From Pandoraea sputorum (GTDB lineage: Bacteria > Pseudomonadota > Gammaproteobacteria > Burkholderiales > Burkholderiaceae), in assembly GCF_000814845.2 (NCBI RefSeq), contig NZ_CP010431.2:2170001-2234000 (forward strand): a DNA stretch of 64,000 nucleotides. The letters are read 5' to 3'. Both the position numbers and the translations under genes were made by a program. Below are positions 9,641-19,648 of this stretch, one piece after another (the first letter of the stretch is position 1; each line of letters opens with the position of its first letter). The notes beneath the pieces are model-generated. The model saw only the letters and a list, made by a program, of their open reading frames with translations. It ran no database searches and was not told where the DNA came from.

Positions 9641-9946
9641 TCAGCCTAGCCGTTTGAGAAAGACGGTCATTTCCTTTTCGGCCTGACGGTCGCCGTGGGC
9701 CTGCGCAGCGGTAATGCCTTGCGTCCACGCGTCGCGCGCGCCATCGATGTCCCCAGCGCCCTGACGCGCTTTACCCAGCAGCTTCCACGCCGCGGTGTAC
9801 TTAGGGTCGAACGCGACGCAATGGGTCAAGTGATCGGCCGCGACCGCGAAGTTCTGCGCGTCGAGATACGCCTTGCCAAGGCCAAAGCGCAGCAGGGCGT
9901 TGTCTTTGCCAGCCGCCAACAGTTTCTCAAGTCCGTCAATCATCAT
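9641..9946 (-). CDS. small tetratricopeptide-repeat protein
   Basis: The 101-residue soluble protein consists of about two to three TPR helix pairs (for example LRFGLGKAYLDAQNFAVAAD and AAWKLLGKARQGAGDIDGAR), so it probably binds a partner protein. No enzymatic domain is present. The start has two adjacent ATG codons and no Shine-Dalgarno sequence; immediately upstream on its strand lies the AT-rich string TATATATACCGACGATATATT, so the mRNA leader may be very short. Function unknown. Confidence 0.75.
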   Translation of the reverse strand: MMIDGLEKLLAAGKDNALLRFGLGKAYLDAQNFAVAADHLTHCVAFDPKYTAAWKLLGKARQGAGDIDGARDAWTQGITAAQAHGDRQAEKEMTVFLKRLG

Positions 9947-10276
9947 TTGAATATATCGTCGGTATATATAAAAAACGTAATAAGATCGCGCTGACTCCCC
10001 CGGTCACCCGCAGCATTCTGCTGTCCTTGCGTGCCTGCCCGGTGTTCTTTTCGGTATTCCCTCGTTTTGATCCATAAGACGTCACGAGCGCCGAATGCCG
10101 GACGCCAGTCATTTGATATCGATCAATCCGACGCCGACCGATACCTTGGCGCACGGGCACGTAAACCCGCAGGATGCTCAAGTCTGGCGTGAGGCACGCC
10201 GATGTGACAAGTATGACCGGCCCAAAAGAGGCCGGACAGGGGTGAGCTACCCATCACGTAAGACGGAGACGACAGC
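9947..10276. other. intergenic region upstream of TPR gene and chemoreceptor
   Basis: This 330-nt region separates divergent genes. The left end is AT-rich (9948-9980) and probably carries the TPR promoter. The right half has no confident sigma-70 or sigma-28 promoter; a weak GCCGACCGATA string at about 10132 only partly fits the flagellar -10 consensus. Nothing else is seen. Confidence 0.4.
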
Positions 10277-11899
10277 ATGTTTCGGAGCTTTTCGATCAAG
10301 GCGCGCCTGGGCATCACCATGGCGCTGTTGGCTGTTTTGTTGATTCTGCTGGGCGCATTGGGCATTGCGGGTATGACACGCACCGGCGATGCGCTTCGCG
10401 AGACGTACGCCAATCACCTCGCCGCCACGGTGGCACTCGGTAAAGACAACGCCACACTTGCCCGCACCCGCGCGATTCTCGATCGCGTGGTGCTGCATCC
10501 CGAATCACCCGATGCCGACAAGGTGGCCGCGCGCGCGCGCAACATGATCAAGGACGCGAATGCTGCGTGGGCCGCGTATCAGGCCTTGCCGCACGGCGCC
10601 GAGGAGCAGCGTCTGGCGGACGATGTCGCGACACGCCGTGCGACCTTCTTCGATAAGGGCATGGATCCGATGCTGGCCGCCATCGATGCGCGCGACCGCA
10701 CCGCGATGGACGACATCACGATGAACGTGCTGCCCAAGCATTACGCGACACTGACCGCTGCGAGCGACGCGCTGGCGGCGTACAAGATGAAGCTCGGGCA
10801 AGACACGTACGAAGCCTCGATGGCGGAACTGACGGCATTCCGCTGGCTGAGTATCGGGGCGACGGTGCTGGGTGTGCTCATGGCCATCGCCTGCTACTTC
10901 TCGCTGCGAGGCGCGATCATGCGGCCGCTGGGCGAGGCGCTCGCGCACTTCGAAAATATTTCCGCTGGGCAACTCGACAATCCCGTGCAAGTGCGCGGCA
11001 AGGACGAAATGTCGATGCTCATGCGCGGGCTGGAGACGATGCAGGCGCGTCTGGCGGGCACCATTCGCGGCGTGCGTCACAGTTGTGATGCGATGGCGAC
11101 GGCCACGGCCGAGATTTCGGCGGGCAATACCGATCTGTCGGCGCGCACCGAGCAGCAGGCGGCCTCGCTGGAGGAGACCGCATCGTCGATGGAGCAACTG
11201 ACGGCGACCGTCAAACAGAACGCCGACAACGCGCGTCAGGCGAGCCAGTTGGCGGTGAACGCTTCGGACATCGCCGCGCGCGGTGGACAGGTCGTCGCGC
11301 GCGTGGTCGATACGATGCAGGGCATCTCGGCGAGTTCGTCGCAGGTCGTGGACATCATCGGGGTGATCGACGGCATTGCCTTCCAGACCAACATCCTGGC
11401 GCTCAATGCGGCGGTGGAAGCGGCGCGTGCGGGTGAGCAGGGGCGCGGTTTCGCTGTGGTGGCTGGCGAGGTGCGCACGTTGGCCCAACGAAGTGCTACG
11501 GCTGCACGCGAGATCAAGGGGTTGATCGAGGCGTCGGTGCAGAAGGTGTCGGACGGCTCGACGTTGGTGACCGAGGCTGGCCGAACGATGGACGAGATCC
11601 TGCAAGCTGTGCAACGTGTGACCGACATCATGGGAGAGATTTCGGCGGCGTCGGACGAGCAGAGCGGTGGCATCGAGCAGGTGAATCAGGCCGTCACCCA
11701 GATGGACACGGTCACGCAGCAGAACGCGGCGCTGGTGGAGCAAGCGGCTGCGGCGGCGGCCTCGCTGGAGGATCAGACGAACGCGCTGCGAGAGGAAATG
11801 GCGCGATTCCGGCTGGGCGACGAAGGCGTGTCATCGGCCGGGGCGCGGCGTGTTGCGCTGCATGCCGTGGAGGATGCGAGGCTCTCGCTGGCAGCGTGA
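10277..11899 (+). CDS. methyl-accepting chemotaxis protein
   Basis: The 540-residue inner-membrane receptor relays ligand binding to the CheA/CheW array. It has a transmembrane helix at about residues 11-33, a periplasmic four-helix-bundle (Tar-type) sensor domain to about residue 190, a second membrane helix at about 193-213, a HAMP domain, and a long cytoplasmic coiled coil. The highly conserved hairpin tip reads EAARAGEQGRGFAVVAGEVR and is preceded by NILALNAAVEA. The C-terminus ends in SLAA and has no NWETF-like CheR tether. GGAG sits seven bases before the ATG. The ligand cannot be inferred. Confidence 0.95.
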   Translation: MFRSFSIKARLGITMALLAVLLILLGALGIAGMTRTGDALRETYANHLAATVALGKDNATLARTRAILDRVVLHPESPDADKVAARARNMIKDANAAWAAYQALPHGAEEQRLADDVATRRATFFDKGMDPMLAAIDARDRTAMDDITMNVLPKHYATLTAASDALAAYKMKLGQDTYEASMAELTAFRWLSIGATVLGVLMAIACYFSLRGAIMRPLGEALAHFENISAGQLDNPVQVRGKDEMSMLMRGLETMQARLAGTIRGVRHSCDAMATATAEISAGNTDLSARTEQQAASLEETASSMEQLTATVKQNADNARQASQLAVNASDIAARGGQVVARVVDTMQGISASSSQVVDIIGVIDGIAFQTNILALNAAVEAARAGEQGRGFAVVAGEVRTLAQRSATAAREIKGLIEASVQKVSDGSTLVTEAGRTMDEILQAVQRVTDIMGEISAASDEQSGGIEQVNQAVTQMDTVTQQNAALVEQAAAAAASLEDQTNALREEMARFRLGDEGVSSAGARRVALHAVEDARLSLAA

Positions 11900-12011
11900 T
11901 GGCGGCCTGAGGGGCGACCGATGCGACTGTGCGAGATGGGCATGTTCATGGCGGTGATGCGCCGAACCGGGTAACATTGCCCATCTTTTGCTCAGTTGAG
12001 GGTGTCGAAGT

Positions 12012-12419
12012 ATGAAGCGAGTGGCGCTGATGGGGACGGTGGCCGTGCTGGCTGGCCTGATGGCAGGCTGTGGCCCGATCAACCAGATGAGCCGGCCCGA
12101 TCCGGCGACGGGTCGACTGATCGACCAGGGAACCAGTGCCGATCGTTTCATGGTGCTCAACTGCATCTATCACGGCTGGAGCGAGTTGTCGCAGAACGTC
12201 GATTCGACGTCGTATGCCCGTCAAGGGGCTGACCGGGTGCGCGTGTATCGCGGTCACGACAAGGACAACAACGCGATCTACAACCCGTACGTCGACATCC
12301 TGCAAGGCGGCTTCGGTGCACGCGTTCAGTACTTCGAAACCCCCGACAGCAATCTGTCGCGCGATTTCGAAAACACCGTCAAGCGCTGCATGGTGCCTTA
12401 CGCAGGCAGCAACGACTGA
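12012..12419 (+). CDS. small lipoprotein of unknown function
   Basis: This 135-residue protein starts with a lipoprotein signal peptide: basic start MKR, hydrophobic segment and lipobox LMAGC, with cysteine at about residue 20. The mature part is polar with no recognised domain; a second and third cysteine (LNCIY and KRCMV) could form a disulfide. A rho-independent terminator follows 25 nt after the stop, so it appears to be a monocistronic gene. Confidence 0.8.
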   Translation: MKRVALMGTVAVLAGLMAGCGPINQMSRPDPATGRLIDQGTSADRFMVLNCIYHGWSELSQNVDSTSYARQGADRVRVYRGHDKDNNAIYNPYVDILQGGFGARVQYFETPDSNLSRDFENTVKRCMVPYAGSND

Positions 12420-12444
12420 CATTGGTGGCATCGGCAAGAAAAAT

Positions 12445-12475
12445 AGCCCTGGCGCGAAAGTGCCGGGGCTTTTTT
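12445..12475 (+). terminator. rho-independent terminator after the small lipoprotein gene
   Basis: The stem AGCCCTGGC / GCCGGGGCT is closed by a GCGAAAGT loop and followed by six T. Confidence 0.8.
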
Positions 12476-12520
12476 GTTGGCTTAGCGAGGGGCGAAAAGG
12501 CGAATCCCTATTATTAGGAT

Positions 12521-14263
12521 TCAAGATTCGCTGCGTCCCTGACCGTGGAAATCTTCCCGGGCTTCGACGACTGCCGGGACGACGCCCTGACGCACAAGAA
12601 AATCGCCGAATGGCTCTCCGGGGGAGCGGTCTTGTGCATATCTCTGAAAAAGCGGCGTCAACTCGGCGACGATCTGGTCTTCGCTCAAGGACTCCTTGTG
12701 CAACTTGTTCAGACGCTGACCGTGAAAGCCCGCGCCGAGATACAGGTTGTACTTGCCCGCCGATTTGCCGACCAGACCGATCTCCGCGATGTACGGCCGC
12801 GCGCATCCGTTCGGGCAGCCCGTCATGCGAAGAGTGATCGGCTCGCCCGCCAGCCCCGCGTCGTCCAGCGCTTTCTCCAGACGTGTCACCAGACCGGGCA
12901 GGGCGCGCTCGCTCTCGGCCAGCGCCAGACCGCACGTCGGAAAGCCGACGCATGCCATGGAATTGATCCGTAAGGCGCTCTGGTGCTTGCCGTCGAGCAG
13001 GCCATACTCGCGCACCAGCGCTTCGATCTGCGGCTTCTTCGCTTCGCTCACCCGTCCCACGATCAGATTTTGATTGCCGGTGATGCGGATGTCGCCGTCG
13101 TGCACTTTCGCGATTTCACGCAATCCCGTCATCAACGGGTAGTCGTCCCAATCCTTCACACGGCCGTTCTGGATGAAAAGCGTGAGATGCCACCGGTCGT
13201 CCGCGCCTTTGAGCCAGCCGTACTGATCGCCGTTGGTTGAGAAGTGGAACGGCCGAGCGCTGTCCAGTTCCCAGCCGAGATAACGGTTCAGTTCCTCCCG
13301 GAACCACGCCACGCCACGGTCGTCGATGGTGTATTTGAGACGCGCATGCTTGCGGTTCGTCCGGTCGCCGAAGTCGCGCTGCACGAGCAGCACCTTCTCG
13401 GCCACGTCGACGATGCGCTCGGCCGGAATGTAGCCGATCACCGTGCCCGTGCGCGGATAGGTGGCAGCGTCGCCATGCGTCATACCCATGCCGCCGCCGA
13501 CCGCGACGTTGAAGCCTTCGAGCTTGCCGTCGTTACCTACGATGGCGATGAAGCCGAGATCGTTCGCGAAGAGGTCGACATCGTTGTTCGGCGGAATCGC
13601 AATGGCGATCTTGAACTTGCGCGGCAGATAGTGCTTGCCGTAAATCGGTTCGTGATCCTCCTTGCCTGCGCCAAGGCGCTTGTCGCCCAGCCATATCTCG
13701 CGATAGGCGGTCGTTTGCGGCAGCAGATGCCGGTCGATCTTCAGGCACCAGTCCAACGCTTCGGCGTGTGCGGGCGAGAGGTGAGGGTTATTCGACACGA
13801 GCGTGTTGCGGTTGACGTCGCCGCATGCCGCGATGCTCGTCATCGCCACTTCATCGATGCCCCGAATGAGCGGGCGCAACTGATGCTTGAGGACGTTGTG
13901 ATACTGCACCGTCTGACGCGTGGTGAGCCGGATCGTGTTACCGCCATACTTCTGTGCGAGCTCGTCGAGCCTGAGCCACTGCGCGGGCGTGCACACGCCG
14001 CCCGGCATGCGTAGACGGATCATGAACTGATACGCCGGTTCCAGTTTCTGCTTCTGCCGCTCCGCGCGAAGGTCGCGGTCGTCCTGCATGTACGAGCCGT
14101 GAAATTTGAGCAACTGGGCGTCCTTCTCGAAGATCGCGCCCGTGAGCGGATCGGCCAGCCCTTCGGCAATCGTGCCGCGCAGATACTGGCTCACGTCCTT
14201 GATCTTCTCGACTTCCGAGCGGGTTGCCGATGATGCGGCCCCGCTTGAGCTGGCTTGTGTCAT
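12521..14263 (-). CDS. cysI: sulfite reductase hemoprotein (beta subunit)
   Basis: The 580-residue enzyme carries siroheme and a [4Fe-4S] cluster and reduces sulfite to sulfide by six electrons in cysteine biosynthesis. The cluster/siroheme cysteines are in [15 protein letters not shown] and [16 protein letters not shown], and the duplicated ferredoxin-reductase fold shows [13 protein letters not shown] and [11 protein letters not shown]. It lies 19 nt downstream of cysJ, its electron donor, in the same operon. A weak hairpin (GAATCC / GGATTC, 12502-12522) overlaps the stop codon and could end the transcript. Confidence 0.95.
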   Translation of the reverse strand: MTQASSSGAASSATRSEVEKIKDVSQYLRGTIAEGLADPLTGAIFEKDAQLLKFHGSYMQDDRDLRAERQKQKLEPAYQFMIRLRMPGGVCTPAQWLRLDELAQKYGGNTIRLTTRQTVQYHNVLKHQLRPLIRGIDEVAMTSIAACGDVNRNTLVSNNPHLSPAHAEALDWCLKIDRHLLPQTTAYREIWLGDKRLGAGKEDHEPIYGKHYLPRKFKIAIAIPPNNDVDLFANDLGFIAIVGNDGKLEGFNVAVGGGMGMTHGDAATYPRTGTVIGYIPAERIVDVAEKVLLVQRDFGDRTNRKHARLKYTIDDRGVAWFREELNRYLGWELDSARPFHFSTNGDQYGWLKGADDRWHLTLFIQNGRVKDWDDYPLMTGLREIAKVHDGDIRITGNQNLIVGRVSEAKKPQIEALVREYGLLDGKHQSALRINSMACVGFPTCGLALAESERALPGLVTRLEKALDDAGLAGEPITLRMTGCPNGCARPYIAEIGLVGKSAGKYNLYLGAGFHGQRLNKLHKESLSEDQIVAELTPLFQRYAQDRSPGEPFGDFLVRQGVVPAVVEAREDFHGQGRSES

Positions 14264-14282
14264 GTGAGGTGCCTGTTCTGCA

Positions 14283-16142
14283 TCAATAGACGTCGCGCTG
14301 ATAGCGCTTTTCGCGTTGCAGCGTCTTCACGTATTCGGCGGCGGCTTCCTGCGACAGGTCGCCATGTTGTGCGATGACGTCGATCAGCGCCGTGTGGACG
14401 TCGCGCGCCATGTGCTCCGCGTCGCCGCAGACGTACAGATGCGCGCCTTCCTGCAGCCATTCGTACACCGCTTTGCCTTGCTCGCGAAGGCGGTGCTGCA
14501 CGTACACCTTGTCTTCGGTGTCGCGCGAAAAGGCGAGATCGATTTTCGTCAGCACGCCATCTTTCACATAGCGTTGCCACTCACGCTGATAGAGGAAGTC
14601 CGTGCGGAAATTACGGTCCCCGAAGAAAAGCCAGTTCTTGCCCGGCGCATCGAGCGCCTGACGCTCTTCCACGAATGCCCGGAACGGTGCAATGCCGGTG
14701 CCCGGCCCGATCATGATGACCGGCGCATGCCCGTCCTGCGGCAGCTTGAAGTTGCGATTTGCTTCGATGTAGACGGGCACTGACGCCCCGGTTCGGTCGA
14801 GATCGGCGAGATAAGTTGACGCCACCCCGCGACGCGCACGTCCGTGGCTGTCGTAGCGTACCGCGCCGACCGTGATGTGGACCGCCGCCGGGTTGGCTGC
14901 CAGACTCGACGCGATGGAATACAAACGCGGTTGAAGCGTGCGCAGCGTGCCGACGAATTCGGCGGCTTTGAGTTTGCGCGCCGGGAACTGCCGCACGACA
15001 TCTAGCACGTCGCGGCCATGCAGATAGTCGCGCAACGCCGCTTCATTGCCTGCCGAGAGTAACGTCCTGAGTTCGGTCGAATCGGTGAGAGCGGCGTATT
15101 TTTCGAGGAACGCGCGCGAGAGCGTGGTGATGTCGTAGGCGCCCAGGAACGCATCGCGCAGGCTGAGGGTGCGGTCGTGCGTGGTCGTCGTGGCCTGCGG
15201 GTCGAGCGCGAGGGTGTCGATCAGTTCGTCGACGAGAGACGCGTCGTTTTTCACGACGACGCCCAGCGCGTCGCCGGGTTCGTACGTCAGCCCCGAGCCT
15301 TCGAGCGAGAGTTCGAGGTGATGGACTTCCTTGGACGAACCGCGCCCTGACAGGGTGATGTTCTCCAGGACGGGCGCGTCGAACGGGGACTTTCGACTGT
15401 AGTGGGGCTCGGCCGTTGCCGTGGCGCCCACGCCTCCCGCCAGCGCGGCAAGCGTGAAGCTGTCCATCAGGTTGGCAGCCGCGCCGGTGGTCGATGCCTG
15501 TGATGCCGCTGCTTGTTTGAGGGGTTTGAGCAGTTTGAGCGTTTCGATCGCATCATCGATCCAGCGCTCGGCTGGCGTGTCGTAATCGACGTCGGAGTCC
15601 ACCCGGGAGACCAGACGCTCGGCACCGAGTGCTGCCAATCGGGTATCGAAGTCCTTTCCTGCCTGGCAGAACTTCTCGTAGCTGGAGTCGCCCAGCCCCA
15701 GCACGGCAAAGCGCGTGCCATCGAGCCGGGGGGCGTTGTCGCTATGGAGGAAATCGTAGAAGTCTCGGGCGTCGTCAGGCGGCTCGCCTTCGCCCTGCGT
15801 CGACACTGCGACGAGCAGCAGCTTGTCGTGCTTCAGGCGCGACGACTTGTAATCACCCATCGCAAACAGCTCGACCTTGAACCCGGCGGCCGTCGCACGT
15901 GCTTTCGCTTGTTCGGCGACTTCCTGCGCGTGGCCTGTCTGGGAGCCGTAGAGAATAGTGAGTTGTGGTGCGCTGGCGTTCCCGGTTGCGGCGACCGCCC
16001 CTGGCTGGCCGACCTGACGGACGGAGTGATTGATCCCGGCGAGAAATCCCCGCACCCAGGCCATCTGCTCGGCGGAAAGGCCATCGACCAGTTGGCTGAG
16101 CAACTGGACTTGCTGAAGGTTGAGCGGTGAAGTCTCTTGCAT
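14283..16142 (-). CDS. cysJ: NADPH-sulfite reductase flavoprotein (alpha subunit)
   Basis: The 619-residue flavoprotein moves electrons from NADPH through FAD and FMN to CysI. An N-terminal helical segment is followed by a flavodoxin domain ([16 protein letters not shown] near residue 75), a linker, the FAD-binding domain (RLYSIASSL) and the NADPH domain ([16 protein letters not shown]) ending in KRYQRDVY, the family's usual C-terminus. Together with cysI it forms a leftward operon with a good promoter at 16267-16295; control by CysB is expected from the pathway but its site was not identified. Confidence 0.95.
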   Translation of the reverse strand: MQETSPLNLQQVQLLSQLVDGLSAEQMAWVRGFLAGINHSVRQVGQPGAVAATGNASAPQLTILYGSQTGHAQEVAEQAKARATAAGFKVELFAMGDYKSSRLKHDKLLLVAVSTQGEGEPPDDARDFYDFLHSDNAPRLDGTRFAVLGLGDSSYEKFCQAGKDFDTRLAALGAERLVSRVDSDVDYDTPAERWIDDAIETLKLLKPLKQAAASQASTTGAAANLMDSFTLAALAGGVGATATAEPHYSRKSPFDAPVLENITLSGRGSSKEVHHLELSLEGSGLTYEPGDALGVVVKNDASLVDELIDTLALDPQATTTTHDRTLSLRDAFLGAYDITTLSRAFLEKYAALTDSTELRTLLSAGNEAALRDYLHGRDVLDVVRQFPARKLKAAEFVGTLRTLQPRLYSIASSLAANPAAVHITVGAVRYDSHGRARRGVASTYLADLDRTGASVPVYIEANRNFKLPQDGHAPVIMIGPGTGIAPFRAFVEERQALDAPGKNWLFFGDRNFRTDFLYQREWQRYVKDGVLTKIDLAFSRDTEDKVYVQHRLREQGKAVYEWLQEGAHLYVCGDAEHMARDVHTALIDVIAQHGDLSQEAAAEYVKTLQREKRYQRDVY

Positions 16143-16266
16143 GTCGGTTTGGGCTCCAGAGGCCGGACCGGCAGGGCGTTACGGCGGGGCAATCCCGTCC
16201 AGACGCCCCCGCAATGGACCGGCAAGGGATACTCATCACCCTATGCCTCAGGCTTTAGAAATTAAA

Positions 16267-16295
16267 ATAATAAAAATTAATTTTTATATATCCAA
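16267..16295 (-). promoter_or_regulatory. sigma-70 promoter of the cysJI operon
   Basis: On the minus strand TTGGAT (16295-16290) and TATTAT (16272-16267) are separated by exactly 17 bp inside an AT-rich block. Transcription would begin near 16260, giving a leader of about 118 nt before cysJ. Confidence 0.6.
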
Positions 16296-16554
16296 TTTCC
16301 ATATCGTCATATAGAGGTGGGGGAATAACGGGTCTCGGGTGCGTAATACGAATACGCGCGATGACGGCATGTTCGCGGTCAAATCGGGGGGAGGTGTTGC
16401 GAAATCGGGGTCGGATGTGCGCAGGATGTCGGCAATGCGAACGCGCGTTCGACAGGACGGACGAGGATGAACGACAGGGACGGGGACCCATGCGACGGGC
16501 ACCCCGCAAGTCCCCGTACGACGGCTTTCCGGGGCGGTGAGCGCCAAGAAAACG

Positions 16555-16563
16555 TGCTATGCT
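16555..16563 (+). promoter_or_regulatory. possible extended -10 promoter of odhA
   Basis: TGCTATGCT fits an extended -10 element (TGnTATnnT). No good -35 lies at 16-18 bp. The leader to the odhA start would be about 125 nt. Confidence 0.35.
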
Positions 16564-16694
16564 CCTCGCCGTGATTGATCAGGTCCTTCCAAGCACCACT
16601 TGATTCTCGCAATCCGCTAATCGGTCAGGCCGTGTCGCGGAAGGTTTCGTAACCCGCTATTTCTCGAGACACTCGTAGAAAAGGTGAGCGCAAA

Positions 16695-19559
16695 ATGAGT
16701 TTGATGGAACAATTCCAAGCGAACTCGTACCTCTTCGGCGGCAATGCCCCCTACGTCGAAGAACTGTACGAATCGTATCTTGATAATCCGGCTTCCGTGC
16801 CGGACAACTGGCGCCAGTATTTCGACGCGCTGCAAAACGTTCCCGCTGTTGATGGTTCCAACGCCAACGACGTGGCTCACGCCCCGATCGTGGAGTCGTT
16901 CGCCCAGCGCGCCAAGGCCAATGCCTTCGTGTCGCATGCCGGTGCCTCCGACCTGGCCGTTGCCCGCAAGCAGGTGCACGTGCAGTCGCTCGTCGCGGCC
17001 TACCGCTTCCTCGGCGCACGCTGGGCCAATCTGGACCCGCTCAAGCGTCAGGAACGCCCGGCGATTCCGGAACTGGAACCCGCGTTCTACGACCTGACCG
17101 AAGCCGACATGGACAGCGTGTACTCGGCTGAGAACACGTACTTCGGTTTCGAACAAGCCAGCCTGCGCGATCTGCTCAAGGCGCTGCGCGACACGTACTG
17201 CGGCTCGATCGCCGCCGAGTACATGTACATCAGCGATCCGGTGCAAAAGCGCTGGTGGCAAGAGCGTCTGGAGAAGGTGCGTGCAACGCCCAACTTCACC
17301 GCTGAAAAGAAGAAGCACATCCTCGAACGCCTGACGGCCGCTGAAGGCCTCGAGCGTTATCTGCACACCAAGTTCGTCGGCCAGAAGCGCTTCTCGCTCG
17401 AAGGCGGCGAATCGTTCATCGTGGCGATGGACGAGCTGGTGCATCACGCCGGCGCCAAGGGCGTGCAGGAAATCGTGATCGGCATGGCCCACCGTGGCCG
17501 TCTGAACGTGCTGGTCAACACCCTGGGCAAGATGCCGTCGGATCTGTTTGCCGAATTCGAAGGCAAGCACGTCGACGACCTGCCGGCAGGCGACGTGAAG
17601 TACCACAAGGGTTTCTCGAGCGACGTTTCGACGACGGGCGGCCCGGTCCACCTGTCGCTGGCGTTCAACCCGTCGCACCTTGAAATCGTGAACCCGGTGG
17701 TCGAAGGCTCGGCCAAGGCCCGTATGGACCGTCGCGGCGAAGCCGACGCGGCCAGCGTGCTGCCGGTGCAAGTTCACGGCGACGCCGCCTTCGCAGGTCA
17801 GGGCGTTGTCATGGAAACGCTGAACCTCGCGCAAACGCGTGGTTACGGCACGCACGGCACGGTGCACATCGTCATCAACAACCAGATCGGCTTCACGACG
17901 TCGGACCCGCGCGATGCGCGCTCGACGACGTACTGCTCGGACGTGGTCAAGATGATCGAAGCGCCGGTGCTGCACGTGAACGGCGACGATCCGGAAGCGG
18001 TCGTGCTGGCCATGCAACTGGCCCTCGAGTTCCGTCAGGAGTTCGCGAAGGATGCCGTCGTTGACATCGTTTGCTTCCGCAAACTGGGTCACAACGAGCA
18101 GGACACCCCGGCAGTGACGCAGCCGCTGATGTACAAGAAGATTGCCCAACACCCGGGCACGCGCGCTCTGTACGTCGAAAAGCTGGTCGCGCAAGGCGTG
18201 ATCACGGCCGAAGAAGGCGACGGTTTCGTCAAGGCCTACCGTTCGGCCATGGACGACGGCCACCACACCATCGATCCGGTGCTCTCGAACTACAAGAGCA
18301 AGTACGCGGTCGACTGGGTGCCGTTCCTGAACAAGAAGTACATCGACAAGGCCGATACGGCCGTGCCGCTCGCCGAGATCAAGCGTCTGGCCGAGCGCAT
18401 CACGACCATTCCGGCGAACTTCAAGGTTCACCCGCTCGTCGAGAAGGTCATCAACGACCGTCGCAAGATGGGTCTGGGCGAGCAGCCGCTCGACTGGGGC
18501 ATGGGCGAACACCTGGCGTATGCCTCGCTGGTTGCTTCGGGCTTCGCCGTTCGTCTGACGGGGCAGGACGCTGGCCGTGGCACGTTCACGCACCGCCACG
18601 CCGTGCTGCACGACCAGAACCGTGAGCGCTGGAACGACGGTACGTACGTCCCGCTGCAACACGTGGCAGACGGTCAGGCCACCTTCACGGTGATCGACTC
18701 GGTGCTGTCCGAAGAAGCCGTGCTGGGCTTCGAATACGGTTACTCGACCGCAGAGCCGAACACGATGGTGCTGTGGGAAGGCCAGTTCGGCGACTTCGCC
18801 AACGGTGCGCAGGTCGTGATCGACCAGTTCATCTCGAGCGGTGAAGTGAAGTGGGGCCGCGTCTCGGGCCTGACGATGCTGCTGCCGCACGGCTACGAAG
18901 GCCAGGGTCCGGAGCACTCGTCGGCACGTATGGAGCGCTACCTGCAACTGTGCGCCGATACGAACATGGAAGTGGTTCAGCCGACCACGCCGGCACAGAT
19001 CTTCCACGTGCTGCGTCGCCAGATGATCCGTCAGCAGCGCAAGCCGCTGATCGTGTTCACGCCGAAGTCGTTGCTGCGTCACAAGGAAGCGGTGAGCGAC
19101 CTGTCGGAACTCGTGAAGGGCGGTTTCCAGACCGTCATCGGCGAAACCGACGCCACGATCGACCCGAACAAGGTCAAGCGCGTTGTGGCCTGCTCGGGCC
19201 GCCTGTACTACGACCTGATTGCTCGCCGTCGCGAAGAGAAGTCGAACGACGTCGCGATCGTCCGTGTGGAACAGCTCTACCCGTTCCCGCACAAGGCGTT
19301 CGAGAACGAGCTGAAGAAGTACGAAAACCTCGCCGAAGTGGTGTGGGCCCAGGACGAGCCGCAAAACCAGGGTCCGTGGTTCTACATCGAACACCACCTG
19401 CTCGAAGCCATGAGCGCCGGTCAGAAGCTGGCCTACGCTGGCCGCCCGGCTTCGGCCTCGCCTGCTGTGGGCTACTACGCCAAGCACTACGAACAGCTCA
19501 AGTCGCTGCTCGATACGGCTTTCGGTCGCAGCCTCAAGGGCGCGACTGTGGTGCAGTAA
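16695..19559 (+). CDS. sucA: 2-oxoglutarate dehydrogenase E1 component
   Basis: The 954-residue thiamine-diphosphate enzyme (also called odhA in this group) decarboxylates 2-oxoglutarate and passes the succinyl group to the E2 lipoyl arm, a TCA-cycle step. The short N-terminal E2-binding segment has FGGNAPYVEELYESYL, the ThDP region includes GMAHRGRLNVLVN and the GD...NNQIGFT metal/diphosphate motif near residues 360-400, and the C-terminal transketolase-like part has MLLPHGYEGQGPEHSSAR. Length is typical (about 930-955). It is the first gene of an operon with odhB and lpd in the same direction with gaps of about 90 nt. Confidence 0.97.
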   Translation: MSLMEQFQANSYLFGGNAPYVEELYESYLDNPASVPDNWRQYFDALQNVPAVDGSNANDVAHAPIVESFAQRAKANAFVSHAGASDLAVARKQVHVQSLVAAYRFLGARWANLDPLKRQERPAIPELEPAFYDLTEADMDSVYSAENTYFGFEQASLRDLLKALRDTYCGSIAAEYMYISDPVQKRWWQERLEKVRATPNFTAEKKKHILERLTAAEGLERYLHTKFVGQKRFSLEGGESFIVAMDELVHHAGAKGVQEIVIGMAHRGRLNVLVNTLGKMPSDLFAEFEGKHVDDLPAGDVKYHKGFSSDVSTTGGPVHLSLAFNPSHLEIVNPVVEGSAKARMDRRGEADAASVLPVQVHGDAAFAGQGVVMETLNLAQTRGYGTHGTVHIVINNQIGFTTSDPRDARSTTYCSDVVKMIEAPVLHVNGDDPEAVVLAMQLALEFRQEFAKDAVVDIVCFRKLGHNEQDTPAVTQPLMYKKIAQHPGTRALYVEKLVAQGVITAEEGDGFVKAYRSAMDDGHHTIDPVLSNYKSKYAVDWVPFLNKKYIDKADTAVPLAEIKRLAERITTIPANFKVHPLVEKVINDRRKMGLGEQPLDWGMGEHLAYASLVASGFAVRLTGQDAGRGTFTHRHAVLHDQNRERWNDGTYVPLQHVADGQATFTVIDSVLSEEAVLGFEYGYSTAEPNTMVLWEGQFGDFANGAQVVIDQFISSGEVKWGRVSGLTMLLPHGYEGQGPEHSSARMERYLQLCADTNMEVVQPTTPAQIFHVLRRQMIRQQRKPLIVFTPKSLLRHKEAVSDLSELVKGGFQTVIGETDATIDPNKVKRVVACSGRLYYDLIARRREEKSNDVAIVRVEQLYPFPHKAFENELKKYENLAEVVWAQDEPQNQGPWFYIEHHLLEAMSAGQKLAYAGRPASASPAVGYYAKHYEQLKSLLDTAFGRSLKGATVVQ

Positions 19560-19648
19560 CCGGTTAGGTCTTACAGCGGTCGTCCTCCCCCAGGGACGGC
19601 CGCTGCCGTATTTCCGAATTGAACGTTTATCGAATCCAGGATCCAGAA

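Larger units (their letters stand above)
16143..16694. other. divergent regulatory region between cysJI and odhA
   Basis: This 552-nt gap has no credible gene. It contains an AT-rich block at 16253-16312 with the cysJ promoter, and an extended -10-like element for odhA near 16555. The part between them is GC-rich and featureless to inspection. Confidence 0.6.

Noticed and set aside
12502..12522. Hairpin at the cysI stop as a terminator
   Set aside because: Only six bp of perfect stem and a weak T run; not strong enough to list as a terminator.
16617..19487. 956-codon open frame on the minus strand opposite odhA
   Set aside because: Antisense frame of a high-GC gene; the + strand protein is a full-length, highly conserved E1 component. 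Arg/His/Val-rich shadow composition without motifs.
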